From: Caryophanales bacterium
Lineage (GTDB): Bacteria > Bacillota > Bacilli > Bacillales > Amphibacillaceae
Assembly (NCBI GenBank): GCA_026168805.1
Contig: JAPFDS010000039.1
Span: 1-62,958, forward strand
Length of the DNA stretch: 62,958 bases
Reading direction: 5' to 3'
Shown here: piece after piece, positions 55,410 through 62,958 of the stretch
How positions within the stretch are numbered: position 1 is the first letter of the stretch
How the letters are laid out: each line of letters begins with the position of its first letter
Translations under genes and position numbers: made by a program
Notes under the pieces: generated by a model
Seen by the model: the letters and a program-made list of their open reading frames with translations, nothing else
What the model was told of the DNA's origin: nothing
The model's database searches: none

Positions 55410-57614
55410 ATGATGACTGTAAAGTTGCGCTCTATTCAATATGCTTCGATTGTCTTAATGATGGCCGTCTCTATGTTTGCTATGTCGCTAAATCATGTTG
55501 AAGCTACTGAGGATACTGATTCGGACTTTAATACAGAAGATGAAGATGCTCTTCAACATGCGTTTATCGATGCTTCTGAGGAGTTCAACGTTCCGGTGAG
55601 TATCTTGATGTCCGTAGCTTATAATGAATCACGCTGGTTCCATCATAATGGTCAACCAAGTGGTTCGGGAGGATATGGAATCATGCATTTGATTCAAGTT
55701 GATCACGTTTCGGATACAGCTGCTAAAGGTGATATAGAAACTGAAACCAATGAACCTTATGCAAATTTAAACACATTGGAAGAAGCTGCAGAGTTGCTTG
55801 ACTTGGATCCGGAGATTTTAAAGAATGATCCGGTTCAAAATATTCGGGGAGGAGCGGCATTACTTGAGTCTTATGCTAAAGAAACAGTAGGAGAAGTGCC
55901 TACTAATCTTGCAGACTGGTATGGTGCGGTCGCAAAATATAGCGGTTCAGAAAATGAAGCACAGGCTGAAAGCTTTTCGAATCGTGTGTACGAGACGATT
56001 CAAGAAGGTGCAGAAAATACAGTTGAAGATGGACAACATGTCGTTTTAGAACCTGAGAATGTTACACCAAACCGTGAGACCTCTCAGGCATTAGATTTAA
56101 ATGAAAATAAAAATATACAAGTTAATTGCCCGTCAGGATTGAATTGTGAGTACATTCCAGCAAACTATGAATTATATTCTGATGATTTGAGTGATTACGG
56201 AAACTATGATCTTGCCAATCGTCCAGATGATGGCTTGGATATTCGCTATATCGTTATTCATAATACAGAAGGTAGTTTTAATTCAGCTGTGAATTGGTTC
56301 CAGGATCAGTCCTATGTAAGTGCCCAATATGTTATTCGTTCATCCGATGGAAAAATAGCAGAAATGGTTAAGCCAGAACATGTTGCTTGGCAAGCAGGGA
56401 ATTGGTATATCAATGCTCATTCTATTGGAATTGAACATGAAGGTTTTGCTGTAGAGGGAGCGACTTGGTTTAGCGAAACTATGTATCATGAGTCTGCAGA
56501 ACTAGTAAAGTACTTAGCTGAACGTCATGATATTCCATTAAATAGAGAGCACATTATCGGACATGATAACGTGCCTGGAACAAGTCCAGGTACGCAAACA
56601 AGCATGCATTGGGATCCGGGCACTTTTTGGGACTGGAACCATTACATGGACCTTGTTGGAGCGGAGGATTCGGAACCTCCGAAACATGAGGGGGATGCTT
56701 GGGAGGCAAACGGTGTCGTCACCATTAATCCCGATTTTCAAACAAACGAACCTCCACTTACGCATCAGGGAGAAGAGTTGGAACCACAGCCATCAAACTT
56801 TGTTTATTTACACACAGAACCAAGTTCAGTATCTCCTTTAATTAGTGATCCAGCTATTCATTCAGAAGGAACAGAGGGAACAATAGAAATAACAGACTGG
56901 GGGAACAAAGCAGTTGCCGGACAGCACTTTGTTCGAGTTGATCGCAGTGGTGACTGGTCTGCGATTTATTATGGTGGCCAGAAAGCTTGGTTTCATGATC
57001 CACATGGCAATCATTCGAATCTAACAAACGGCATGATGATAACACCAAAAGAAGGAAAGGATTCCATCCCGGTGTATGGAACAGCTTATCCTGAGGATGC
57101 AGCGTATGATGAAACAGGAATTCCAGAATGGCAAAGAGGCTCTATTGAACCATTACAATACACTATACCTGCTGATCAAATGTATGTAGCTAATGGCCCA
57201 TATCAATCTAGTTATTATTATTCAAAGTTATATGATCAACTTCATAATAATCAAGTTGTCAAAGGAACTGATGAATATTACCAAATTTCATTTAACCATC
57301 GGATTGCCTTTGTAAAGAAAAGTGACGTAGATATTGTTGTCACATCTGTAAATGATAATAAAGAAGTTGTTCGTAATTTTGATGATATGGGGGATTTCAC
57401 TAGTGAAGAAAATCTTCGAGCTCTAGAAATGCATCTCAATTCAGTTCAGCACTTTGAGAATGGTGGACAAGAAGAAAAAGTTCTGAAGCATTTAAAAGGG
57501 TTCGAAATATTACTTGACCATCAAAATGCCAATGGTGATTTATCAGATAGTGCTTATGAGGTGCTGAAAGCTACTACAGAATCACTACTTACGCAGTTTG
57601 AAGACGTTGAGTAA
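55410..57614 (+). CDS. Secreted peptidoglycan hydrolase: SLT-like, amidase_2, SH3-like and FIMAH domains
   Basis: A 734-residue secreted protein with a signal peptide ending near residue 32. Its first domain is lysozyme/SLT-like (about 45-200; catalytic-type Glu73 in YNESRW, GYGIMHLI). An N-acetylmuramoyl-L-alanine amidase_2 domain follows (about 277-425) with zinc histidines in VIHNTEG (near 284) and MHWDPG (near 399). A tandem SH3-like region (about 455-645) and a C-terminal FIMAH-like helical domain (about 661-734) complete it. Two cleavage activities in one chain would cut glycan and peptide links. It is followed 20 bases later by a D-Ala-D-Ala carboxypeptidase with the same last domain. 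Confidence 0.88.
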   Translation: MMTVKLRSIQYASIVLMMAVSMFAMSLNHVEATEDTDSDFNTEDEDALQHAFIDASEEFNVPVSILMSVAYNESRWFHHNGQPSGSGGYGIMHLIQVDHVSDTAAKGDIETETNEPYANLNTLEEAAELLDLDPEILKNDPVQNIRGGAALLESYAKETVGEVPTNLADWYGAVAKYSGSENEAQAESFSNRVYETIQEGAENTVEDGQHVVLEPENVTPNRETSQALDLNENKNIQVNCPSGLNCEYIPANYELYSDDLSDYGNYDLANRPDDGLDIRYIVIHNTEGSFNSAVNWFQDQSYVSAQYVIRSSDGKIAEMVKPEHVAWQAGNWYINAHSIGIEHEGFAVEGATWFSETMYHESAELVKYLAERHDIPLNREHIIGHDNVPGTSPGTQTSMHWDPGTFWDWNHYMDLVGAEDSEPPKHEGDAWEANGVVTINPDFQTNEPPLTHQGEELEPQPSNFVYLHTEPSSVSPLISDPAIHSEGTEGTIEITDWGNKAVAGQHFVRVDRSGDWSAIYYGGQKAWFHDPHGNHSNLTNGMMITPKEGKDSIPVYGTAYPEDAAYDETGIPEWQRGSIEPLQYTIPADQMYVANGPYQSSYYYSKLYDQLHNNQVVKGTDEYYQISFNHRIAFVKKSDVDIVVTSVNDNKEVVRNFDDMGDFTSEENLRALEMHLNSVQHFENGGQEEKVLKHLKGFEILLDHQNANGDLSDSAYEVLKATTESLLTQFEDVE

Positions 57615-57634
57615 AAAATAACGTATGTAAAGGG

Positions 57635-59458
57635 ATGTGGAAAAAATTGAAAATAAGTGAATCTATAAAACGGTGGGCGATCGTTCTCCTATCCATCGTT
57701 GTTGTTTTAATACCTTTTTCTTCAAGTGAACAATTAAGTGATGCAACTGCTAGTGGTATTACTGAAATTGAAGGCCTAGAAGAAGATGCTACCCTTAAAG
57801 AAAAGTTAGACCTAATATTAGCAGATGATGTATTAGCGAATTCAATGACAGGCGTTCACGTTCGAAACGCAACAACTGGAGAAGAAGTGTATGAACAGTT
57901 TAGCGATATTCGTTTACGTCCGGCTTCCAACATGAAGTTATTTACTGCAGTTGCTGCACTTGAAACATTGGGAACTGATTACACATTTACAACAGAAGTT
58001 CTGACAGATGGAGCCGTATCTGGGTCTACGTTAGAAGGAGATGTATATGTAAAAGGGAAAGGAGATCCCACACTGCTTAAAGAAGACCTCGATCAGTTTG
58101 CAGATGAATTACTGAATCAAGGCATCGAAGAAATAAGCGGAGATATCCTCGGGGATGACACTTGGTATGACGACGTCAGACTTTCGGAAGATATGTCATG
58201 GGACAATGAGCCGTCCTATGTAGCGGCACAAATTTCCGCGCTTACGATGTCACCAAATGATGACTATGATACAGGATCTGTCATTGTTGAAGTAACACCA
58301 GGGAGCGAAGTTGGGGAACCGGCTGAAGTAAAAACTGTTCCTGAAACAGATCACGTGACGATTGTAAACAATACTGAAACAGGTGATAGCAATGCATCAA
58401 ATAGTGTTTCGGTAAATCGCGAACATGGAACAAATGACATTGTAATAGACGGAAGTATGCCATTAAATGCTAATAAGAGTCGTACATGGAGTAGTGTATG
58501 GGACCCAACCGTTTATACACTTGATATTTTCAAAAAATCCCTCGAGGAAAAAGGTATAACCCTTAAAGAAGATGTAGCTACAAAGAGGGCTACAGCACCA
58601 AAAGATGCCGAGCAACTAACATCAAAGGAATCGATGCCTTTGGAGGATATTATGATCCCGTTTATGAAGCTGAGCAACAACGGTCATGCAGAAATGTTAA
58701 CGAAAGAAATGGGCGTCGTCGAATACGATGAAGGAAGTTGGTCCAAAGGGTTAGAAGTAATCTATGATGTAGCTGAAAGCCTAGGTGTGGATAAAGATAC
58801 AATTATGTTAAGAGATGGTTCAGGGATGTCAGATAAAGGCCTTATCCCTGCAGAACAATTTACGAGCCTGCTTTATGCAGCTCAAGATCGAGCGTGGTAC
58901 CCAGATTTTCTAAATTCCTTGCCTGTCGCTGGTGCATCTGATCGAATGGTAGGAGGAACTTTGAGAAACCGGTTGACTGGAGAATCAACAAAAGAAAATG
59001 CGACCGCAAAAACAGGATCAACAACTAGTGTTTCCACACTGACGGGATACGTTACGACAAAAGATGGGGAGAAATTAATATTCTCTATCTTGAACAACAA
59101 TTTCAAATCTGGTTCCATGCCAACAATCCAAGACAAGATTGTCACAGTGCTGGCAGAACACAAAGTTGAGGACGGTGAAGGAGAAGAAGTCAGTGTAGCT
59201 GACATAAAGTCCCTCGTAGAAACATTGGAATCAGAAGGGGAATTTTCTGATGATTTATCAGCGCGTGCTTTAAAAACACATCTGAGTGCAATTGCCGTAT
59301 ATGAAGGACAAGACAACATAGATAAAGTTTTAAAGCATATGGATGGATTCTATACGTTACTAGACCATCAAGAGGAAGAGGGGGTCATTTCTGACAAGGC
59401 GTATCAAGCGCTAATAATTCTTGCTGATGAGTATGTTGATGAAATAAGCAATGAATAA
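57635..59458 (+). CDS. dacB: PBP4-type D-alanyl-D-alanine carboxypeptidase/endopeptidase with FIMAH domain
   Basis: A 607-residue secreted class C penicillin-binding protein with a signal peptide (about 11-31) and the active-site triad SNMK (Ser98-Lys101), SNN (near 345) and KTGS (near 459). The large insertion after motif 1 is typical of DacB/DacC/PBP4. It trims or opens peptide cross-links. A C-terminal helical domain (about 531-605, ALKTHLSAIAVYEGQ..KVLKHMDGFYTLLDHQ) is of FIMAH type and shared with the upstream hydrolase. ATG 57635 abuts the AAAGGG site, so TTG 57647 is a possible start. Confidence 0.9.
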   Translation: MWKKLKISESIKRWAIVLLSIVVVLIPFSSSEQLSDATASGITEIEGLEEDATLKEKLDLILADDVLANSMTGVHVRNATTGEEVYEQFSDIRLRPASNMKLFTAVAALETLGTDYTFTTEVLTDGAVSGSTLEGDVYVKGKGDPTLLKEDLDQFADELLNQGIEEISGDILGDDTWYDDVRLSEDMSWDNEPSYVAAQISALTMSPNDDYDTGSVIVEVTPGSEVGEPAEVKTVPETDHVTIVNNTETGDSNASNSVSVNREHGTNDIVIDGSMPLNANKSRTWSSVWDPTVYTLDIFKKSLEEKGITLKEDVATKRATAPKDAEQLTSKESMPLEDIMIPFMKLSNNGHAEMLTKEMGVVEYDEGSWSKGLEVIYDVAESLGVDKDTIMLRDGSGMSDKGLIPAEQFTSLLYAAQDRAWYPDFLNSLPVAGASDRMVGGTLRNRLTGESTKENATAKTGSTTSVSTLTGYVTTKDGEKLIFSILNNNFKSGSMPTIQDKIVTVLAEHKVEDGEGEEVSVADIKSLVETLESEGEFSDDLSARALKTHLSAIAVYEGQDNIDKVLKHMDGFYTLLDHQEEEGVISDKAYQALIILADEYVDEISNE

Positions 59459-59474
59459 TTGAACGTATTTATGA

Positions 59475-59508
59475 GAAACGGGATATGCATAGAGCATTTC
59501 CCGTTTTC
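59475..59508. terminator. Terminator after the FIMAH operon
   Basis: GAAACGGGA (59475-59483) and TTTCCCGTTTTC pair around the sequence TATGCATAGAGCA. It serves the plus-strand operon and possibly the convergent YfiT-like gene. Confidence 0.75.
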
Positions 59509-59513
59509 CATTT

Positions 59514-60023
59514 TTAATGTTCCAATGCAATCTTAATATGCGCCAAATGATGCTCTTCATGCCAAGATAATTTTGCAATTTTCGTGGCGACGGAGATTGT
59601 GTCTTCACCCTCAAGAGAAAAAGTCCGCGCAAATTGCTCTTCAGATAAATGTTTGCCTAAAGCTACAATGCGTTCATTGATCCCTTCGAGCATTTTAATG
59701 GAACTTTCCACTGGAAGTTCTGTATCCGGTAAAACAGCCCACTTGTCTTGATCAAAAGCGGGAACGGTAGGATTGTCATCTGTTAAAGCGAGTCTTAACC
59801 GCTGATACATGTTGAGCTGGGAATCCGCAATGTGGTGTACAAGCTGCCGAACATTCCAACTGCCATCACGATAAACTTTATTTAATTCCTCATCACTTAA
59901 ACCATCTACCGTCTCTCTTAAACGAGTCGTATATGTTTCAATTTCCCTAAGCCATTCCTCAACGTCATCGAATGTTACCTTTTCAGGAACTTGTAATGTT
60001 CCAATTGGAAATTTAACGTCCAT
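59514..60023 (-). CDS. DinB-fold YfiT/BstA-like putative thiol transferase
   Basis: A 169-residue four-helix DinB-superfamily protein with the metal-site histidines in LVHHIADSQ and WHEEHHLAHI, and the opening KFPIGTLQVPEKVTFD that is typical of B. subtilis YfiT. The related BstA of Staphylococcus transfers bacillithiol onto electrophiles using a divalent metal. Start ATG 60023, with AAAGGGGA upstream. It is convergent with the FIMAH operon. Confidence 0.9.
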   Translation of the reverse strand: MDVKFPIGTLQVPEKVTFDDVEEWLREIETYTTRLRETVDGLSDEELNKVYRDGSWNVRQLVHHIADSQLNMYQRLRLALTDDNPTVPAFDQDKWAVLPDTELPVESSIKMLEGINERIVALGKHLSEEQFARTFSLEGEDTISVATKIAKLSWHEEHHLAHIKIALEH

Positions 60024-60226
60024 TTTTAAATATCCCCTTTCTTAAAAATGTCTATCTACCTATTAGTATAGTTGTTTATGAGGGAAGTGAACAGGAAAGG
60101 GAAGAAAGCTGAAGGAACGATACCTTTTATGCTACTGTATACTAGTATGGACTTCGCTTGCTTGTGAACGTCCATGCGATTATACATTAGAAGTGTCGAC
60201 AGAACAGAACTAGGAGGAAATAAGAC

Positions 60227-61390
60227 TTGAACACATCTTCATCGAATAGGGAGAATAGTATTCTATCCAAATTGATCCCTGGATTATTACTATGTCTTGT
60301 AGTTACCTTTGTAGGTATATATGGTGCTGAATTAATTGGGGTTGTTTTAATTAAGATCGGCGTCCTAGCACCAGGAAGTCAAACGCCAGTGTCAGGTATT
60401 TTTGTTGCTATTATTGTAGGAATAATCATTCGAAATACCATCCACGTGCCGGCTTTCTTTTTGGAAGGAATATCGTTCGCCGTTAAATATGCATTACGTG
60501 CTGGAATCATATTACTTGGCCTTCGTTTAAGTTTGATGGAGGCCTTAAAGCTAGGTGCGTTAGGCGTGCCACTTATCGTAGCCTGTATTGCTTCCGGTCT
60601 ATTTATAACGCTTTATTTAACAAATAAAATGAAACAATCTTCATCTTTAGGGACGTTAATTGCTTGCGGGACAGGAATTTGTGGAGTTACAGCTATTATG
60701 GCAACATCTCCTGTCATTGAAGCGAAAGATGATGAAATATCTTACGCCGTAGCCAATATTACTATATTTGGATTAACTGGAATGGTATTGTACCCATTTT
60801 TAGCAGACATTATATTTGCGAATGAACCGATTAAAGCAGGTTTATTTTTAGGTACAGCGATCCATGATACGGCTCAAGTAACCGGAGCAGCATTAATTTA
60901 CGATCAAGTGTTTAATATACCAAAAGTCGTTGACGTAGCCACGGTGACGAAACTAACAAGGAACTTATTTATTATTGTTATTATTCCTCTCGTATCTTAT
61001 TTATATTATAAAAACCTTAACAAATCAGCCACGGGGACAACAGAGAAGAAAGAGTTGCCAAAGTGGTACACATTTATTCCATTATTTGTGATTGGGTTTT
61101 TATTGTTAGCCTGTTTACGTACCATTGGAGACGCAACGTTAGAGAGTACGGGATCTGCTTTTGGCTTATTCCAATCAAGTACATGGGAGGCCATTTACAA
61201 CAAGAGTAGTTCGTTTGGAACAACTTATTTACTCGGAATGGCAATGGCCGGAGTAGGATTATCAACGAACTTTAAAATGTTTAAAGGAATCGGGATTAAA
61301 CCATTTTATATCGGGTTCATAGCGGCCGTCTCTGTAGGGCTCGTTAGTGTAACCCTTATATCGTTATTTGGACATTTAGTCGTCCTATAG
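60227..61390 (+). CDS. YeiH-family (UPF0324) putative anion exporter
   Basis: A 387-residue membrane protein with about ten helices and the family block GIILLGLRLSLMEALKLG...ACGTGICGVTAIMATSPVI and GTAIHDTAQVTGAAL. Automatic annotation calls the family 'putative sulfate exporter', but substrates are mostly unproven; relatives are linked to sulfonate metabolism. The start is TTG 60227 with TAGGAGGA upstream. It is monocistronic with a terminator, and nothing ties it directly to the Sat-like genes 52 kb away. Confidence 0.9.
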   Translation: MNTSSSNRENSILSKLIPGLLLCLVVTFVGIYGAELIGVVLIKIGVLAPGSQTPVSGIFVAIIVGIIIRNTIHVPAFFLEGISFAVKYALRAGIILLGLRLSLMEALKLGALGVPLIVACIASGLFITLYLTNKMKQSSSLGTLIACGTGICGVTAIMATSPVIEAKDDEISYAVANITIFGLTGMVLYPFLADIIFANEPIKAGLFLGTAIHDTAQVTGAALIYDQVFNIPKVVDVATVTKLTRNLFIIVIIPLVSYLYYKNLNKSATGTTEKKELPKWYTFIPLFVIGFLLLACLRTIGDATLESTGSAFGLFQSSTWEAIYNKSSSFGTTYLLGMAMAGVGLSTNFKMFKGIGIKPFYIGFIAAVSVGLVSVTLISLFGHLVVL

Positions 61391-61397
61391 TAAAAAT

Positions 61398-61440
61398 GAT
61401 CTTATACATCAGCTAACAGCTATGTATAAGATCACATATT
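61398..61440. terminator. Terminator after yeiH
   Basis: GATCTTATACAT and ATGTATAAGATC form a 12-bp perfect stem around 12 bases, followed by CACATATTTT. Confidence 0.8.
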
Positions 61441-61456
61441 TTCCACAAAAAACGAT

Positions 61457-61657
61457 TCACTCAATCGGCTCCAAATCCGCCTCAATATCTTCTCTATATG
61501 CTTCTAACATCGGTGGAAGAGCAAGCTTTTCCCCTAAATGATCTAGCTCTTCATCTGTCGCAAACCCAGGTCCATCGGTCGCAAGTTCCATTAAAATGCC
61601 ATTTGGCTCTGGTATATAGACGGAACGGAAATAATAACAGTCATCATGTAGTAACAA
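61457..61657 (-). pseudogene. Truncated ring-cleaving dioxygenase (VOC family), C-terminal remnant
   Basis: Only the last 66 residues remain: [34 protein letters not shown]. This is the typical C-terminus of MhqA/MhqO-type glyoxalase-fold dioxygenases of about 310 residues, including the metal-ligand Glu in MELATD. The upstream three quarters of the gene are absent; unrelated sequence begins at about 61650. It is a deletion remnant, not a functional gene. Confidence 0.82.
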
Positions 61658-62227
61658 TGAGGAAGTAAATCAGGATAATAATGGCAGTGAGCATGATGAA
61701 GATGTTGTTCAGGATGCAGGGTTGTTGAAGAAGTAACAAACTTAATATTTAGCGAAGCAATTGAAGAATATCCTGTATGGCTTCAAAACAGGTCATATTA
61801 TGATGACATAGAGAGAACAGGAAGCCCACAAAAAATCTTTGTTTTTGAAGATGAAACAGTCACAATATATGACAGCATTAATAGAAAATCTATATCGTTT
61901 GAGGAAATTCAAGACCTTTCTAATGAAGAAATTATTGAAATAGCTGAAAATGAAAGTGATAAAGTTGAAGAACATGAATATACGTTAACACATACATTGG
62001 ATGATACAGGGCGAGAGGTGGAATTAACAACTATAGATTTTAGTGGCGACAGAGATCCAAAAGAATTAAATGCAACAATTGTTTCTCAGCCTCTTTACGA
62101 TGAGTATTTGGCAGGATTTGAAACTTCTGATGAATTTGGGTTTTTCACCATGGTAGAAGATGAATCTGTAAGAATAAGATTAGGGGATCCAGAAGAGGAT
62201 GCTAAAGAGAATATAACAGTTGAGTAG
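61651..62227 (+). pseudogene. 5'-truncated, frameshifted lipoprotein-like gene
   Basis: One frame reads [20 protein letters not shown], a low-complexity linker as found after a lipobox, and stops at about 61734. The next frame continues VVEEVTNLIFSEAIEEYPVW and runs about 168 residues to 62227 (ending EDAKENITVE) without a stop. The signal peptide and start are missing on the left, at the dioxygenase breakpoint. A TTG at 61997 opens the remaining frame but would cut the domain. I do not recognise the domain. Confidence 0.65.
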
Positions 62228-62317
62228 TACTCATGCCGATGTGCAACCATTTAAAGTCTCAGTCTTATTTTAGTTTAGCTAAAATACATAAGTAAAAAGC
62301 ATAAATAGTTATAATCA

Positions 62318-62358
62318 AATAAACACTTTACCGGCATTTTATCGGTAAAGTGTTTATT
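62318..62358. terminator. Bidirectional terminator
   Basis: AATAAACACTTTACCG (62318-62333) and CGGTAAAGTGTTTATT (62343-62358) form a 16-bp perfect stem between the truncated gene and the convergent lipoprotein gene. Confidence 0.88.
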
Positions 62359-62362
62359 CATT

Positions 62363-62668
62363 TTATTTTTTACGTTCAGGAAAACCTTCTTCCGTACCTA
62401 TACTTCCAATCGTAAAATCCGATTCATTCACACCCATAACAAACTCATGTTTCTTATTAACTGTTCCTTTAACTCTCAGTCCACCCATTTCTCCCTGATA
62501 AACATCTTCGATTTCAATTGTCTCTATATCTGTATATTTTTCTTTTAAATAACTTTCAGCTGCTATTTCAGCCTTTTCAATTGTTTCCTTGTCGTAATCA
62601 TCTGAGCTCATAGAACAACCTCCTAATAAAATGAAAAACAAAAGGAATGGAGTAATTAGATTTTTCAA
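62363..62668 (-). CDS. Small lipoprotein, DUF1433-like
   Basis: A 101-residue protein with a lipoprotein signal ending LLGGC (Cys18), followed by a Ser/Asp linker and a compact alpha+beta domain: a helix KAEIAAESYLKEKYTDIETIEIED and strands GLRVKGTVNKKHEFVMGV. The layout is like DUF1433 and related small Bacillus lipoproteins. Start ATG 62668 has AAAGAGGTGG just before it. Function unknown. Confidence 0.8.
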   Translation of the reverse strand: MKNLITPFLLFFILLGGCSMSSDDYDKETIEKAEIAAESYLKEKYTDIETIEIEDVYQGEMGGLRVKGTVNKKHEFVMGVNESDFTIGSIGTEEGFPERKK

Positions 62669-62715
62669 AAAACCACCTCTTTAAGTTATAATACAAAAAA
62701 AGGGTGTGAAAGTCT

Positions 62716-62856
62716 ATGTCAATCAATCAAAGCGAAAGCGGTTTAGGAACGAATCAACCGTCTTCTGTGTTATCGGATCAGGATGCTGCAAAAATAGCTC
62801 AAGAAAGCTACGACAGAAAAAGAGGCTTTAACAAATCGATTCCAAGAAAATATTAG
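62716..62856 (+). CDS. Small hypothetical protein
   Basis: A 46-residue hydrophilic protein (MSINQSESGLGTNQPSSVLS..IPRKY) with no membrane helix or cysteine. AAGGGTGTG lies about 9 bases before ATG 62716. Its Gln/Ser-rich start and basic end suggest a small spore-type or DNA-associated protein, but I do not recognise a family. It is divergent from the lipoprotein gene; 62857-62958 shows nothing further. Confidence 0.5.
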   Translation: MSINQSESGLGTNQPSSVLSDQDAAKIAQESYDRKRGFNKSIPRKY

Positions 62857-62958
62857 AGAAGCCCATTATCTTCATTACCTTTTTACATCTTTTTTAAGGC
62901 ATTTTTGATAGAGTATTCTATATTTAAATATAAAAAGATCCATTTATATGATTGAATA

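Overview
The window is chromosomal DNA from a low-GC Bacillaceae-type Firmicute. The evidence is the gene order yybS-gdpP-rplI-dnaB-purA-walR-walK-walH-walI-walJ-htrA, strong AAGGAGG ribosome binding sites, sigma-A promoters with 17-base spacers, CcpA cre sites, an L-box upstream of dapA, a TapA-SipW-TasA module and a YjcZ-type peptide. Many extracytoplasmic proteins are acidic and an NhaC-type antiporter is present, which fits a salt- or alkali-tolerant organism (inference).

Left part (1-8.3 kb): small membrane and zinc-ribbon proteins, a VOC protein and a rhomboid-like protein. Next come two 569-residue ATP-sulfurylase-like paralogues flanking an OFA-family transporter. Each paralogue has its own sigma-A promoter followed by a cre site. 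Both have lost the sulfate-binding Q-T-R-N motif, so their annotation as sulfate adenylyltransferase is doubtful. A stand-alone rpsR follows.

Core block (9.4-23.5 kb): yybS, gdpP (c-di-AMP phosphodiesterase), rplI, the replicative helicase, purA with PurR boxes, the complete wal cell-wall-homeostasis operon and htrA. The 1.2 kb beyond htrA has no gene. It holds a decayed structured repeat, a 52-bp tandem array and a dense DnaA-box cluster.

Middle (24.7-46.9 kb): an ABC exporter, an acetyltransferase, a diguanylate cyclase, a transglutaminase-like lipoprotein and a beta-lactamase-like protein. These are followed by an XRE/membrane-protein pair, dapA under a lysine riboswitch, HMG-CoA lyase, an XRE-cupin regulator, an LtaS-like protein, a TetR/YhgE pair sharing an operator, a PucR-type regulator next to a GcvT-like gene, a DJ-1/PfpI protein and NhaC.

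Right part (47.4-62.9 kb): a double GNAT protein, tyrosine phenol-lyase, a Fic protein, malate:quinone oxidoreductase and a five-gene operon. That operon joins a very short TapA-like protein, SipW and a TasA-like filament subunit to two peptidoglycan enzymes that both end in a FIMAH-like domain. Next are a DinB/YfiT protein and a YeiH transporter, then a breakpoint with two truncated genes.

Four intergenic tandem arrays (about 15.96, 23.69, 35.66 and 47.04 kb) share a 51-52 bp period and a common internal architecture. Two copies of a structured roughly 240-bp repeat, plus one decayed copy, show compensatory base changes. No rRNA, tRNA, CRISPR array, transposase or prophage gene was seen.
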